A DNA stretch of 64,000 nt from Petrosia ficiformis (lineage: Eukaryota > Porifera > Demospongiae > Haplosclerida > Petrosiidae): contig OX345637.1 of the NCBI GenBank assembly GCA_947044365.1, positions 15,222,916-15,286,915 of the forward strand, read 5' to 3'. The notes beneath the pieces were generated by a model. That model did no database searches. It was given only the letters and a program-made list of their open reading frames with translations, and had not been told where the DNA came from. A program made the position numbers and the translations under genes. Below are positions 24,991 through 37,138 of this stretch, piece after piece (position 1 is the stretch's first letter; every line of letters begins with the position of its first letter).

Positions 24991-25274
24991 TTATGTTGTG
25001 TGTGTTAATGATGGTGTCTCGTATGCTGCATTGTGTTCAAGAGAAATGGATTGTACAGGTGCTTCTATAGTTGCATCTTTAACAACACCATAAGCTTCAT
25101 TGGTAGCAGAAAAGAGAACTTGTCTTGTATATGATAATGATGGTGTCTCGTATGATGCATTGTGTTCAAGAGAAATGGATTGTACAGGAGCTTCTCTAGT
25201 TGTATCTTTAACAATACCATAAGCTTCATTAGTAACAGAAAAGAGCACTTGTGGTTCTTCTTGTGTTGTAGTTT
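24991..25274 (-). CDS. Gene B exon 6: tail with two YGxV/YETP units
   Basis: Acceptor ttttaatttag|AAACTAC, stop TAA at 24993-24991. The unit beginning QVLFS(V/A)TNEAYG is repeated once, with about 23 residues between the two tyrosines of a unit. The spacing does not fit an ITAM. Confidence 0.85.
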
Positions 25275-28200
25275 CTAAATTAAAAAAAATAGGATCATCC
25301 GCAACAAATCTTGTCATTGATTTCAATTCAATATTATTTGATGATCATGATTTAACAGTTAAAGTTAGCACTTTCATTATTAAGGACGTTAACATATACT
25401 AAAGGAAAATAATTGAGGACTACATGGAAAAACAATTACAACATGTGACCTAATTTTCACTTTCCCGCAAAAATAATTTTGATCAAATGCTTACCTTCAG
25501 TGGAATTTAATTTAATCAATTATATTACATGCTGACTCAGTAGGGTGAACTGTTTCAAGCTGCTGAGTCAGCCCGTAATATACATTCATTCTGGATATAT
25601 AACATATGATTTAATTCCAGTGAATGCACACAACCTCCTCTTCTGGCTTACTTCTAATTGCTTACCATTCCACCATTTTGTATAGGAAGTCAATTAAATT
25701 GGTAAGCCAGGTATTAATCTTGTTGTAAGTTCGACAAAATGGCAGTATGACAAGCAATTGAAATCAAGTGCTTTATTTCGCAGGGAAGTGTTCTTTTTCA
25801 AAAAATAGGTCACCACAATACAGTGTTACAGATTATTATGGACTGTAGGGCCATCCCTATGATTGCTTTTCACGGGGTTTAATGTATATATATATATATA
25901 TGTGTTTGTGCGTGGTACGTAAAAGAACGTGCATTCAAGCCAGCAGAAAAAAAGCTGTGTAGCTTACGTAGAAACTGGAACTAATAGCTAACTATTCTAC
26001 CTGAAATATAATTCTAAAGTTCTACAAGGTTCTTTAAAAGGTAAACAGAGTAGATAATCAAAACTAGAACTATAATAGGCTGATGTGTTTCAGGCATGAT
26101 AAAGTTAGCCATGATTACAGTATGCTGGAGACCACAAAGCAGTCATAGGGATACTTTTTTCTCTATATATCTTGTTATAAGAATGAAAGAAGATAAACTG
26201 ATGAACTATAAACTGACATTTCCAATGACTATTATACAAGAAATTAATTCACTATTAACTACTTACTTGTTTTCCTTTTTGAACACAACACACTCATAAT
26301 GACAATGATAACCACAATAATAAATATGGTACCAAATGCTATACCAGCTTTTACTCCAACACTAAGATCTGTGTAAATAATAATATAATTCAATATAATT
26401 GACGCTCCCACAAAGTTTACATTCCACATCATGGCATAATGCTTCCTGCTTTGATAGACCTATTATGTTGAAAAAAAGTCAGCCTGTCCCTATTGACTCC
26501 TCTTTCCAACCAAGCAAGTTAGAATCTTTGAATATGCATACTTCGGAAGTTATAAAGCTGAAATGTTTTTATGAAAACCCTGGCCATAATTATAGCATAA
26601 ATTAACTTATGAAAAGTGAATAATATAACAATTAGGTAAGAGTCATGCAACATTCAGTTGCTCTATATTTAATTAATGCGTTCCTTCAATTTCTGACCAA
26701 TGAGATTGCAGGAAAGACAAGCATCACCTGCTATTGCTTTAAATCAATTAATTAATGCACAAGATATTGTAATCAAACAATTATAGCACCCTTTAGAGTG
26801 CTAATATGTGTTTAATGTTGGCAATTGGGTGGGGCTTTGATTACATAATGCACTCGTTTTGACCATGCTTATGTAATCTTGACCTTTATTGCCTCATTCT
26901 CATGCCACATAAAAACACATATTGCATTGTAAAGGGTGTTATAACTATTACGTAATTATTGTAATCCATCTGCATACAATATAGAAATAACATCACTACT
27001 CACCTGAAGATGCGGAAGGAGTACGTGGAATTGTATTGATCACTATAACATCATCTGTTAATTCAGTCACTTCAGACATACCATATGGATTACTGGATTG
27101 AACTGTGAAACTATACATTCCTTCCTCTAGATTCACAGTGATTACACTATTTATCATTGAACCAGTGAAGTATTGAGAATCAGGATTAATAGTTTGAGTA
27201 TCAAACAGTTGATCATTTTCATTATAAATAGATATTATAAAGTTGAAGTCAGATGAATTAATAACTCCACTGTATGATACTTGAATTAGTAAAGTAGCTA
27301 CTCCATTTCCTCCAGTCACATTATTAACAACAGGTAAAGAAGGTATACCTAATAGAGAGATACATGTAGATAAATAGATAGACAGGTGAATACATAGGTA
27401 AATGGCTAAAGAGATAGAAGTAGATAGTTGAAGACTTGAAGAAAACCTCATCACTGGCACTGAATGCATTTTGTAATTCATCAATAAAATATGATCCCAT
27501 TCTATAGAATATACACATACTTTCTAACCTGTGTTAGTTATAAGATAGTTAGTTCTTATCTCATCTTCTCCAACATTATTATCAGCTGTCACGAGACAAC
27601 TGTAATTAACACCAGCAATGACAGGACCTAATGAAACAGATCGCCCATCACAGGCACTCATTGAAATGCAGTATATGATACTAAATAGAGGATTATCACC
27701 ACTAGAATCATAACCATCCTCTCCTTCACAATCAACAGTAACTGTTTCTAATTCCACACCTCCAGTGTGTCTGAAATACCATGTGACCGACAGGTTTCCA
27801 TTAACATTAGTTAGAACAGTAGACAAGAAGTCAGGAGCTATATTCAACAATGATAAATACAAAGCAATAATTATAATAAACAATATCATTTACCTGCTGA
27901 AGATGTTTTGAAGTCTACCTCATCGCTAGGTTCACTCACTACTTCACCAAGTTGTTCAACATATGAAATAGTTGTTATGGTAATAGTATATTGTATATTA
28001 GGTTTTAATTGATTAATAGCGAATATATTACTATAATCTGTGTCCATTGTATTATCAGGAATAACTTGTTTTGTTATATTACTGATTCCTTCTGTTGTAG
28101 TGTATATAAACACATTAAATTGATTGAAGACAGGTGATCCTAGATTAATAGGATTAAGCCAACTAAATACAACAGACTCTGGTTCAGGATCACCAACAAC

Positions 28201-28380
28201 TGTTACACTTCGAGGCTTTGATGGAGGAACTGATGAACCAAAAAAAAAAGTAATATAACATACAGTACAGGTGCATTTCATTTATCACTACTGAGGACAA
28301 CTACTGTAGAGGAGTCGAAATGTCTGGTATTATTATTAACAATGAATATTTGGCTGGTATATATGTGTCTTAGTTACAAT

Positions 28381-28438
<58 letters not shown>

Positions 28439-31400
28439 ATAATATAATTGATCATTTTGGCAGCACAAGGGTAAAGTCCAACACCATACATTTAAATCAT
28501 TTTGGTAGCCAAATATAGAACAAGGGTAACTCCAACATTTGCAGTGATTAATCATAATATTAATAATTGAGCATTATGGTAGCCACGGATATAGAACAAA
28601 GGTAAGTCTAATATTATTAACAATTGATTATTTTGGTAGCCAGAGATCTATAGAACAAGGGTAAGTCCAACATCTGATCATTTAGTTCTAGAACAAAGGT
28701 AAGCATAATAATATTAGTCAGTTTTGGAGACAATTAATGAACTGGCTACAATCTTTTATGGTGGTTATAATTGGTAAATGAAATTATGTACTTGCACATT
28801 CCATAATACATTAACTGTAGTATTGTGGGATGAACCTGAGCCTATGACAATAGTCAGCAACGTAATAAGATAATTTTTGAATATGCGGCTAAATAGAACA
28901 TGCCCTATTACTACACAGCTAAATAGAACATGCAGTATTACTTCCACAGCTAAATAGAACATGCAGTATTACTACACAGCTAAACAGAACATGCAGTATT
29001 ACTACACAGCTAAACAGAACATGCAGTATTACTTCCACAGCTAAATAGAACAAGCCCTATTACTTACACAGCTAAATAGAACATGCAGTATTACTTACAC
29101 AGCTAAATAGAACATGCAGTATTACTTCCACAGCTAAACAGAACATGCAGTATTACTTACACAGCTAAATAGAACAAGCCCTATTACTATACAGCTAAAT
29201 AGAACATGCAGTATTACTTACACAGCTAAATAGAACATGCAGTATTACTTCCACAGCTAAACAGAACATGCAGTATTACTTACACAGCTAAATAGAACAA
29301 GCCCTATTACTATACAGCTAAATAGAACATGCAGTATTACTTACACAGCTAAATAGAACAAGCCCTATTACTATACAGCTAAATAGAACATGCAGTATTA
29401 CTTACACAGCTAAATAGAACATGCAGTATTACTCGTACAACTAAATAGAACATGCCCTAATACTACACAGCTAAATACAATATGCCCTATTACTTGCACA
29501 GCTAAACAGAACATGCAGTATTACTTACACAGCTAAATAGAACATGCTTACACGTATAGCTAAATAGAACATGCCCTATTACTATACAGCTAAATAGAAC
29601 ATGCAGTATTACTTACACGTACAGCTAAATAGAACATGCAGTATTACTTACACGTACAGCTAAATAGAACATGCCCTATTACTATACAGCTAAATAGAAC
29701 ATGCAGTATTACTTACACGTACAGCTAAATAGAACATGCAGTATTACTTACACGTACAGCTAAATAGAACATGCCCTATTACTATACAGCTAAATAGAAC
29801 ATGCAGTATTACTTACACGTACAGCTAAATAGAACATGCAGTATTACTTACACGTACAGCTAAATAGAACATGCAATATTACAAACTTGGTGAAATAATA
29901 TTACATACAACACAATTTCAGCACCAGATCCCTATAGACAGGATAACAAAATAAATTACATGTCATGGCATACACAGCTAATTACAACATGTGGTATCAT
30001 ACGACACATACATACATATATGTATATGTTATGTCCTGACTCCAGTGCTATATCAGGTTTATATTTAATGAAGCAACAAATCACACAGTGCATATAAACC
30101 AAGATGCAAGTATCACACAGTCTGAAGCTTTCAAGGTTGTCTTCATCATAATATTATATATGCCACTAATTTCAAAACGTTTGACCATGATATAATAATG
30201 ATATGGTTTATGATTATATAACTGTGGTTTATGGGTGTAAACAATATTTATAGAAGTGCAGGAAATATATTACTTTATGTCATGCCCACTTGTGCAATAT
30301 CAGGCTTATAATCACCTGGCTACCCTCTCGCCTCCTACCCAGGTTTTTTTTTGAATAAGATGGTGAAGGAAAAAGAGCCTGGATTCAACTGCAGTGGCAG
30401 AGATACTGGGTGGTAAGGGAGGCTTGAGCTTCATTAGGCCAGGGGGGCTGAGCTCTCCCACTTTTGTAAATATATGCATTGTCGCATTTTTGTACTGTCA
30501 CTAATGTGGCATGCAGTGCAAGTTGTGCATTATTATTATTATTGTATTGAAACTCATGTAACCAAATAGTGGTTTAAATAACCCTTTCATTTTTACAGTG
30601 AGCTATAATTATAAATTAATAGTATGCAATACTGATTTCCTTTAATGTTAAGTGAAGTAGTAATTATTTCTTTTGTGTTTGATCTATATTGACTAGTATA
30701 TTAAATACATGCAAGAATGAAAAATGGTATAATGTACTTCAAACATGCCATTATACGTAAATCCCATAGTAATTACGTACATGTGCTAACTTCTCAATTA
30801 TCTGTATATACATCGGATGTTATTTGCTATTATAAGTACAGTTTCATGTACATAATTATGCTGGAATGAGCATGTAACATCTATTGTGTTCATATATGTT
30901 ATATGGCATAGGAATGATAATAATACAGGCTATATATAATATATAATACTACATTATATTAATATCATTTTTGTTACTATGCTTTATTATGACATGTAGT
31001 CAAAAATAAAATGAAACTAGTACTTGTGAATAATAGCTACCTAGTAGGAAAAACAAATTAGCATTGAGAAAAAGAGAATTACATTGAATCTCTTGAACCA
31101 ACTGAAGATTAAAAAAAACCTTAACGTTTTACAGTGAACACATTTAAATTTACACAGACAACTTTAAGTAACCAATGAATGCATGAATTATTTTAACAAT
31201 AGCATTTTTGCAATACATAATAATTATACATATAAAATGATTTCAGTACTAGTGTATAGCTTGATCAGATTATAGGTATGATAGCAAATAAATATCATGG
31301 CGTCAACAGGATGAATCAATCAATCAATGAGTGATTTCAACAATTTTGTTTTTACAGTGATAATAATAATCAAATTACATATAGAGCCTAATGTCATTAA

Positions 31401-33656
31401 AAATTTAATTTCATAATGCATTAATTGCTAGTATTATAATATATTATGATGACACATAATACTATACGGCAATGACCTAATTATATATGGAAGCCATTAA
31501 GTGCCTCTTTTATCAGCTAGATGGGAGTGGCATTCACACCCCCTTGCTAATTCTTGCCAACCACCCCCCCCCCCCTCCCAAAGCCCCCATCCACAAATTT
31601 TATAAATGAGGATCTGTCAACGAGATAAAACAACCAACCAAGCTCCAACACATTAGTGTGAGGCTTACCTCACTGCTATATAGTAACTTTTACCTTAGAG
31701 ATATAGATCACTAAAATTGTTAGCAATTGATTATGTATACTGAGAGCAAGTTTGGACCTCCATAGGCAATGAAACCATTGGTTCAGATACCGTAAATCTT
31801 ATATACAGACATAAGCAAACTGAAATCCAAAATTGATTTGACACAATAATGATCTATTATAAAGAAAATTAGTAAGCCCGTCCCACAATGAATGCATGAC
31901 ATTGAGCTAGCACTTATTTTTTTTAAATGCTAAAAGTAATACCCACTGAACCCAAACTCTAAATTGTACTAGCAGTTGCCTCCTTAACAGTTAAACTTAG
32001 CAGTTGCATTAATTAAGAAAGTTAACAAATATCAAGGTTGTACTAAGGGGAGGGGTAGATGAAACTCCAATCGGTTTCTAGTTTTGCCAGCTTCTTGCTG
32101 CATACAATCTGGTTCAATTCTGTATCTTTTGGAAGCCACACCCACCCGGGGGATAATTATTGGGCCTAAATGTTTTCACTGATAGTTTATTTTCAGAAAC
32201 AAAGCTAAACACACCCTTCGGGTGGTGGAGGGGGCGGTAGGTGGGAAACCCTGGCAGGGTAACTGTAGTTGCTCTCTGAGAAAGATTAGAGTTTGATAGT
32301 GCCAAGAAAGTTAGATTTTATGGTTTCAGTGAAAAGCTACAGAATTCAGCTTTCTTCAGCCTCTTGTAACTATAAAAGTAAAATGAATTTGCAGAAAACG
32401 GCTCTATTTGTTTTCTCAAAATGCATTGTACTTGGTGCACGCCATGATTGGTGGGCGTGGCTTTCTTGGTTTTGTACTTATTGCGATTGCAAAAACGGAG
32501 ATTTTTGCAACACTCTCACGCATACAGAGAAATATAAACAAGATCAGAAGATATGAAGGTTGCTATTACACCAGGTTAGAGTCATATTATATAATATTCT
32601 ATTTTGAAAGTGATTGGAATCGCATCCTCCCACTCACTAGTACTACCTTAACAGTTAAACTTAGCAGTTGCATTAATTAAGAAAGTTAACAAATATCAAG
32701 GTTGTACTAAGGGGAGGGGTAGATGAAACTCCAATCGGTTTCTAGTTTTGCCAGCTTCTGGCTGCATACAATCTGGTTCAATTCTGTATCTTTTGGCAGG
32801 ATAACTGTAGTTGCTCTCTGAGAAAGATCGGAGTTTGATAGTGTCTAGAAAGGTAGATTTTATGGTTTCAGTGAAAAGCTACAGAATTCAGCTTTCTTCA
32901 GCCTCTTGTAACTATAAAAGTAAAATGAATTTGCAGAAAACGGCTCTATTTGTTTTCTCAAAATGCATTGTACTTGATGCATGCCATGATTGGTGGGCGT
33001 GGCTTTCTTGGTTTTGTACTTATTACGATGGCAAAAATGGAGATTTTTGCAACACTCTCACGCATACAGAGAAATATAAACAAGATCAGAAGATATGAAG
33101 GTTGCTATTACACCAGGTTAGAGTCATATTATATAATATTCTATTTTGAAAGTGATTGGAGTCGCATCCTCCCACTCACTAGTACTACCTTAAGGTATGT
33201 ATACACACATATACACAACAGACATTTATGTGACTTACAGATAACCTTAAGAAAGAAACTTCCTACAACTTCATTACCATCTAGACAATCAAGAGTAGCC
33301 ATATTTAGTGAACTATCAAAGATTAGAATAGTGAAGTTGGATTGAGTTGTGGCTGGAGTAGAAGGCTCTCCAGTTACAAAGAAGTTGCTACTATCTGGAT
33401 TTTTACCAGTACCATCAATATTAAAAGCAAATGGAGTTGTACTTTCACCTGATTTTGTAATCTGCCAGCCTGTAATATAAGGATTACCATTGTAGAGTAT
33501 CACACACACCACTGATATATCGTTAGTATTCTCAACAGCAGGCACTATTGGAGTTTCTCCATTTACTGGCATAGGATATGTAGTAACAGTTCGCTGACAA
33601 TAGCAGTTACGAAGTAAATAGATAATAAACAATACGAAAATTATACAAAATTTCAT
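24991..33656 (-). CDS. Gene B: Ig-FN3-FN3-FN3-TM receptor with duplicated pTyr tail
   Basis: Six exons, all junctions phase 1: 33656-33239 (signal peptide+Ig), 28229-27894, 27837-27529 and 27348-27004 (FN3), 26368-26267 (TM), 25274-24991 (tail). The total is 1794 nt, 597 residues plus stop. Leader MKFCIIFVLFIIYLL then CQRTV; Ig has VVCVIL, GWQI and LDCLDG. TM is AFGTIFIIVVIIVIMSVL followed by CSKRKT (stop-transfer). The tail has two 43-residue units, each with NEAYG(I/V)V and HNA(S/A)YETPS, giving four candidate phosphotyrosines of YxxV and YxxP type. Ectodomain exons are near copies of those in gene D but without its extra Ig domains and stalk. The 5-kb first intron contains a 31-35 bp minisatellite and a tandem duplication. 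Likely a recognition or adhesion receptor; ligand unknown. Linking exon 1 across 5 kb is the weakest step. Confidence 0.75.
25530..25572. promoter_or_regulatory. Paired Maf/AP-1-like sites in gene B last intron
   Basis: tgctgactcag (25530-25540) and tgctgagtcagc (25561-25572) are the gene-B counterpart of the pair at 16343-16386. Outer bases have drifted (cagta, cagcc), but both seven-base TGASTCA cores are retained. Confidence 0.45.
25835..25945. repeat. Short copy of AT-core dispersed repeat
   Basis: gtagggccatccctatgatt, gcttttcacggggttt, a short AT run, then tacgtaaaagaacgtgcatt. It is a shortened relative of 13990-14215, in gene B intron 5. Confidence 0.65.
26267..26368 (-). CDS. Gene B exon 5: transmembrane segment
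   Basis: 102 nt, acceptor tttacacag|ATCTTAG, donor ACAA|GTAAGT. Roughly 20 hydrophobic residues are followed by the basic anchor SKRKT; in phase with both neighbours. Confidence 0.85.
27004..27348 (-). CDS. Gene B exon 4: FN3-like domain 3
   Basis: 345 nt, acceptor ctattag|GTATACC, donor TCAG|GTGAGT. Typical end: GMYSFTVQSSNPYGMSEV, then a short linker ending PRTPSASSG before the membrane exon. Confidence 0.85.
27529..27837 (-). CDS. Gene B exon 3: FN3-like domain 2, with cysteines
   Basis: 309 nt, acceptor aatatag|CTCCTG, donor ACAG|GTTAGA. It keeps NLSVTWYF and GVNYSCLVTADNNVGEDE and has additional cysteines (DCEG, IYC, SACDG), unusual in FN3. Confidence 0.85.
27894..28229 (-). CDS. Gene B exon 2: FN3 domain 1
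   Basis: 336 nt, acceptor tcatcag|TTCCTCC, donor GCAG|GTAAAT. PPSKPRSVTVVGDPEPESVV with a following SWLNP and NIQYTITITTISYVEQ is a textbook FN3 pattern. Confidence 0.88.
28382..28430. repeat. (TAA)n microsatellite
   Basis: About 48 bp of ataat repeats in gene B intron 1, followed by shorter diverged copies of a cattttggtagccaaatat block. Confidence 0.9.
28890..29885. repeat. 31-35 bp minisatellite, about 30 copies
   Basis: Unit cagctaaatagaacatgcag + tattacttaca, with variants (gccctattactata; acacgta insert giving 35 bp). Variant units are interspersed in a pattern that suggests higher-order amplification (blocks of three near 29570-29870). Confidence 0.93.
29890..31980. other. Intronic, no exon seen
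   Basis: AT-rich sequence within gene B intron 1. 30030-30320 is related to 45140-45360 (atgcccacttgtgcaatatc; aatgaagc.acaaa). Nothing splice-compatible with the receptor was found. Confidence 0.5.
31984..33192. repeat. Tandem duplication, 664-bp offset
   Basis: 31984-32645 (cttaacagttaaacttagca ... agtactacctt) is repeated at 32648-33192; the second copy lacks about 110 bp (32137-32245). Parallel plus-strand frames of about 87 codons exist in both copies, but they have no domain and are probably fortuitous. Confidence 0.85.
33239..33656 (-). CDS. Gene B exon 1: signal peptide and Ig domain
   Basis: ATG at 33656, 418 nt, donor ATCT|GTAAGT. The same exon recurs at 47998 and 62908 with the same length. 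N-glycosylation sequons such as NGTG and NFTI are present. Confidence 0.88.
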
Positions 33657-34365
33657 CTTATTCCTAGCGATCAGGCTTATATTTTATGGGGGGCCATTTT
33701 TTTCAGAACTCGCCTTTGTGGAGATTCTATTTTTCATGATGAGGTGTGGCTCAGCATCACATCAAATCCTGAATGCAAGTTCTTTGCAGCTTTATGAACT
33801 TACTGGAGCAATTTAACAATCACCTCAACCTTGCTTACCATACACAGCATATATATTCTTCCAACTTCCCTTTCTCCCTCACTATATACGTGGAAACCAA
33901 ATCTACAAATTCATCATGTTATTCTAATCCCCTTTTATTATACTCTGTGGATCAACATGCAGCATGCAGACTATGGTGCAGACAATGTAGTGACATCTTA
34001 GAACTCTGAAACATTAGATTCAACTTTGTAAACTTTGGGAGCACATGCATGTAAAGTCAAGAGTACCAAATGTTATATTTAACCGAGACTCATACCAACT
34101 TGCAGGTTATCTCTTTCAATTAGCTGGAAATACTGTACAAGAGGATCTCCCTTAGTCCAGTTACAAGGAATAGTCCAAATTATATTTCAATTGGTGATCA
34201 ATGCAGGATGTTATGACTGTATATATGATGATCATAGCTAATCATATTAGATCCACATAAAAGGTTTGGAAACCATATAATAAATTATAATTATATGTAA
34301 TATATAAACCGTAGCTTTGAAGTATATTCACCAAATATACACCCCCAGGTAGAAAGGTCAATGTG

Positions 34366-34425
34366 GTTTGCCACCAAGATATTTGACTGAGCATAGCAAG
34401 GTCAAATATTGAGGTGGCAAACCTT
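34366..34425. repeat. Hairpin around ggtttgccacc
   Basis: ggtttgccaccaagatatttgac faces gtcaaatattgaggtggcaaacc with about 14 nt between. Near-perfect 22-bp arms. Confidence 0.8.
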
Positions 34426-34505
34426 GGGGTTTATCACTTACAGTTTCTTAACCCGGGGGCTTTATAAAATTAATGAACTATATTTTAATAATAATTCCGG
34501 CTAGT

Positions 34506-34675
34506 GCTTCATTTAAGCTCACGAAATAATTAGAACATATATGGTACTATACTACATACTATAATAGAAAAACCCTACCCCTATGATAAGAGCCCTACCC
34601 CTAACGATAGAAGTATACTAACTAAATATAGTACCATATATACTCTAATTATATTTCGTGAGCTTAAATGAAGCA
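34506..34675. repeat. Fold-back repeat with about 60-bp arms
   Basis: gcttcatttaagctcacgaa at the left end is complemented by ttcgtgagcttaaatgaagc at the right. Arms continue through atatatggtactata/tatagtaccatatat. The centre has two ccctacccct blocks. Confidence 0.85.
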
Positions 34676-35629
34676 TCAACCATAATTCCAACCACACCTG
34701 CAATATATGATTGCGAGGTGTGGCTCAGCAGCTCATTAAAATCAAAACCTTCGTTGCAACTGAACACAGGCAATTTGCAACTTTCTCCAACTACTGGAGC
34801 ACTCTAACAGTCATCTCAACCTTGCTTACCAATTACTGCAAGCACAGCATCTACTCAAGTCTGCAAGCGAATGCTATTTGTCACTTATTCTCCCAACATC
34901 CCTTTCTCTCTCGCTAGAACCAGCTAGAAACCAAGTCTATACATCACACAATACATCAACATCCCATTCTACTCTCCTTTCACTTTTTTTTTTTAAAGAT
35001 ACCCTAAGCTAACTTCAAACTAACATCAAAGGGCGGACACTTGAATCAAAGCACCGCTAGACCACATTAAACAAAGCGTGGGCGTTTTTGACAATACATG
35101 CCGCCACCACATTGGTATACTCTCGTAATCTACAGTAAATTGGGGTGTGGGAACACCAACACCAAGCTTTTGCAGTAATATAATAAGTAGGTGTGATACT
35201 TCCTATCTGACAGGATGTTGTAAAATTACAACATTAAAAAATTTGTCAAAGCTATGGTTTATACAATGGTGATGTCATCATACCGGACAATCAGTATATA
35301 AAAAGTTTGTGGTCAATAAATATGCCTGTGGCTTGATATACTGTAGATTCTGTGGTTTTGGGGGGTGGTTATGCTGTATATACCACCTAGCTGCACTTTG
35401 TATTGACATCACCATAGTATATATATATACATAAATATATATCTCATAATGAGATTCATAGCCATACATTTCTATGGGGCGTGTAAGTTTATATTTCTCA
35501 TATAAACCTCAAAATAGGTTGATATTTTAAAATATCAACCTTGTGAAACTCGACGGCGATTTCTGACAGACTTAATGACAATCTCTTGCAGGACAATCCA
35601 AGGTATGAATCTCATTCTAAAATATATCA

Positions 35630-35774
35630 GATATAACATGTTTCATCTGTCTATATGCGTTATATAAACCTGCCAACTCGGATGATATCACCCTCGGGCT
35701 ACGCCCTCGGGTGATATCTTACCTCGTGGCAGGTTTATATAACGCATATAGACCTCTGAAACATGATATATATA

Positions 35775-35775
<1 letters not shown>
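35630..35775. repeat. Long hairpin, about 65-bp arms
   Basis: ctatatgcgttatataaacc pairs with ggtttatataacgcatatag, and gatatcaccc with gggtgatatc, leaving loop tcgggctacgccctc. Confidence 0.85.
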
Positions 35776-35807
<32 letters not shown>

Positions 35808-36051
35808 AAACCAAAATGTCAGGAGTGTCATATCTGGAATGTTTGTTGTGTTGCCCCAATCATATATATGACCACTTTTAATCTACTATATATATATAAT
35901 ATATATATATATACATATTTTTTTCTCTATCGAAATTTATGCCAAGTAAATACAATTTCCTGTACATACTAATTACTCTGAAATGAGTATTTAGTAACAT
36001 CTGTTAGATACCAGAATATGAGAATGATAATAATACAACACAGGTTATACA

Positions 36052-36535
36052 GGGAACCCATAATGACGTTGACCAGATAGCGGAAGAGTAGGAGCGGCAG
36101 ACAACCGCACATTTAATTAAATTGTCTGACCGTCTATCACGTGTTGACGTCTTCCTTAAATATGGCTTTTAGAAACGACTACTACATTGATTCATTTTCT
36201 TCTAAAAAATTGGGCAACAATCTGGCTTGTGTAGACTGTGAAGATGTTGTTAGTGAAGACATTGAAAAAGTAGTAGGAAGAAGGCAATGATGTCAAACAC
36301 TCTTCAATAGGACTAAACAGTTCGTTTCTCGGCTTCTACAAAGCATGCTCTCACTTTCCTGATAGTAGATGACTCTATTTCTGCCTCCAGACGTGTTAGT
36401 GTACTAGCTAATCTTGGAGATCTTTAAGGTGTAGACATAAGGTGAAAGTGAAGGAGATTCGTGGGTTCTAAAAAATAGTAACAGACAGTGAGATGACCAT
36501 GCGCAGTTGTCTGCCGCTTCATTATGGGGCTCCTG
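36052..36535. mobile_element. MITE-like element, imperfect terminal inverted repeats
   Basis: The left end has gggaacccataatgac and, 40 bp in, gcggcagacaaccgcac. The right end, reversed, has ggagccccataatgaagcgg followed by cagacaactgcgcat. The unit is richer in GC than its surroundings. It contains a short plus frame of 43 codons (MAFRNDYYIDSF...) that I do not recognise. Confidence 0.55.
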
Positions 36536-36808
36536 TGCCATATAGTATTTTTGTCACTATGCTTTATTATGATCGCCTTGAAGTTTATATACCAGCCTGC
36601 ATTAATGTATTAGCAAACCGTATCATTATAATTGTAAACATAATAACATTCTCAATTGTTTGACTGAAGTTCATGTGACAATTTCTACATTGACAAAATA
36701 TTCAACAGAAGGAGTGATATAATCACCACAACATGAACACCAGCAACACCTATGTAAGAAGTATATATATAATTTGAAATGGAAATGCACATTGATTAAC
36801 TAACTCAC

Positions 36809-37138
36809 CTGCTCCAGATGGACTACAAGGAGAAGGAGAAGGAGAAGGTACAGGAAAAGTACAAATCTTACAATTCACAATAAGGGTTACAGAAGCTTTT
36901 GAAAGTCCTCCAATAGTACATGAAAATTCTGTGCCATTATCATCCTTAGTAACATTAGGAAGAGTGAATTCTCTCACAACACCACTAGGAGGGTTTGTGA
37001 CTCTGTCAAATAAGTCACCACTTCCAGCACCATTAACTTGGAGAGCTGGAGATCCATTTTTATTAGTATTGTTACAAATGAAAGTAAAATTGTCTCCCTC
37101 AGTGACTGGGTTTTCAACAGGTGTAATCTCCAACTGAC
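36809..37138 (-). CDS. F1 exon 2: Ig and hinge
   Basis: 330 nt, phase 1-1. The Ig has both cysteines. No canonical core Trp (PALQVNG at that place). The hinge is longer than in F2 (extra CKICTFPVP). Confidence 0.78.

Larger units (their letters stand above)
33660..36050. other. Spacer between gene B and F1, hairpin-rich
   Basis: No exon seen. It contains three long inverted repeats (34366-34425, 34506-34675, 35630-35775) and part of a dispersed repeat (34080-34310). Confidence 0.55.

Noticed and set aside
25000..25274. ITAM in the gene B tail
   Set aside because: Tyrosine spacing within a unit is 23 residues and the second motif is YETP, so it does not fit YxxL/I(6-12)YxxL/I.
32293..33345. 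Paired plus-strand frames of 87-131 codons
   Set aside because: They persist in both copies of a tandem duplication, but that is expected for recent duplicates; no domain, no signal peptide, no splice context.
36162..36291. 43-codon plus frame in the MITE-like element as a gene
   Set aside because: Too short, no homologue recognised, lies wholly inside a repeat; mentioned only under the element.
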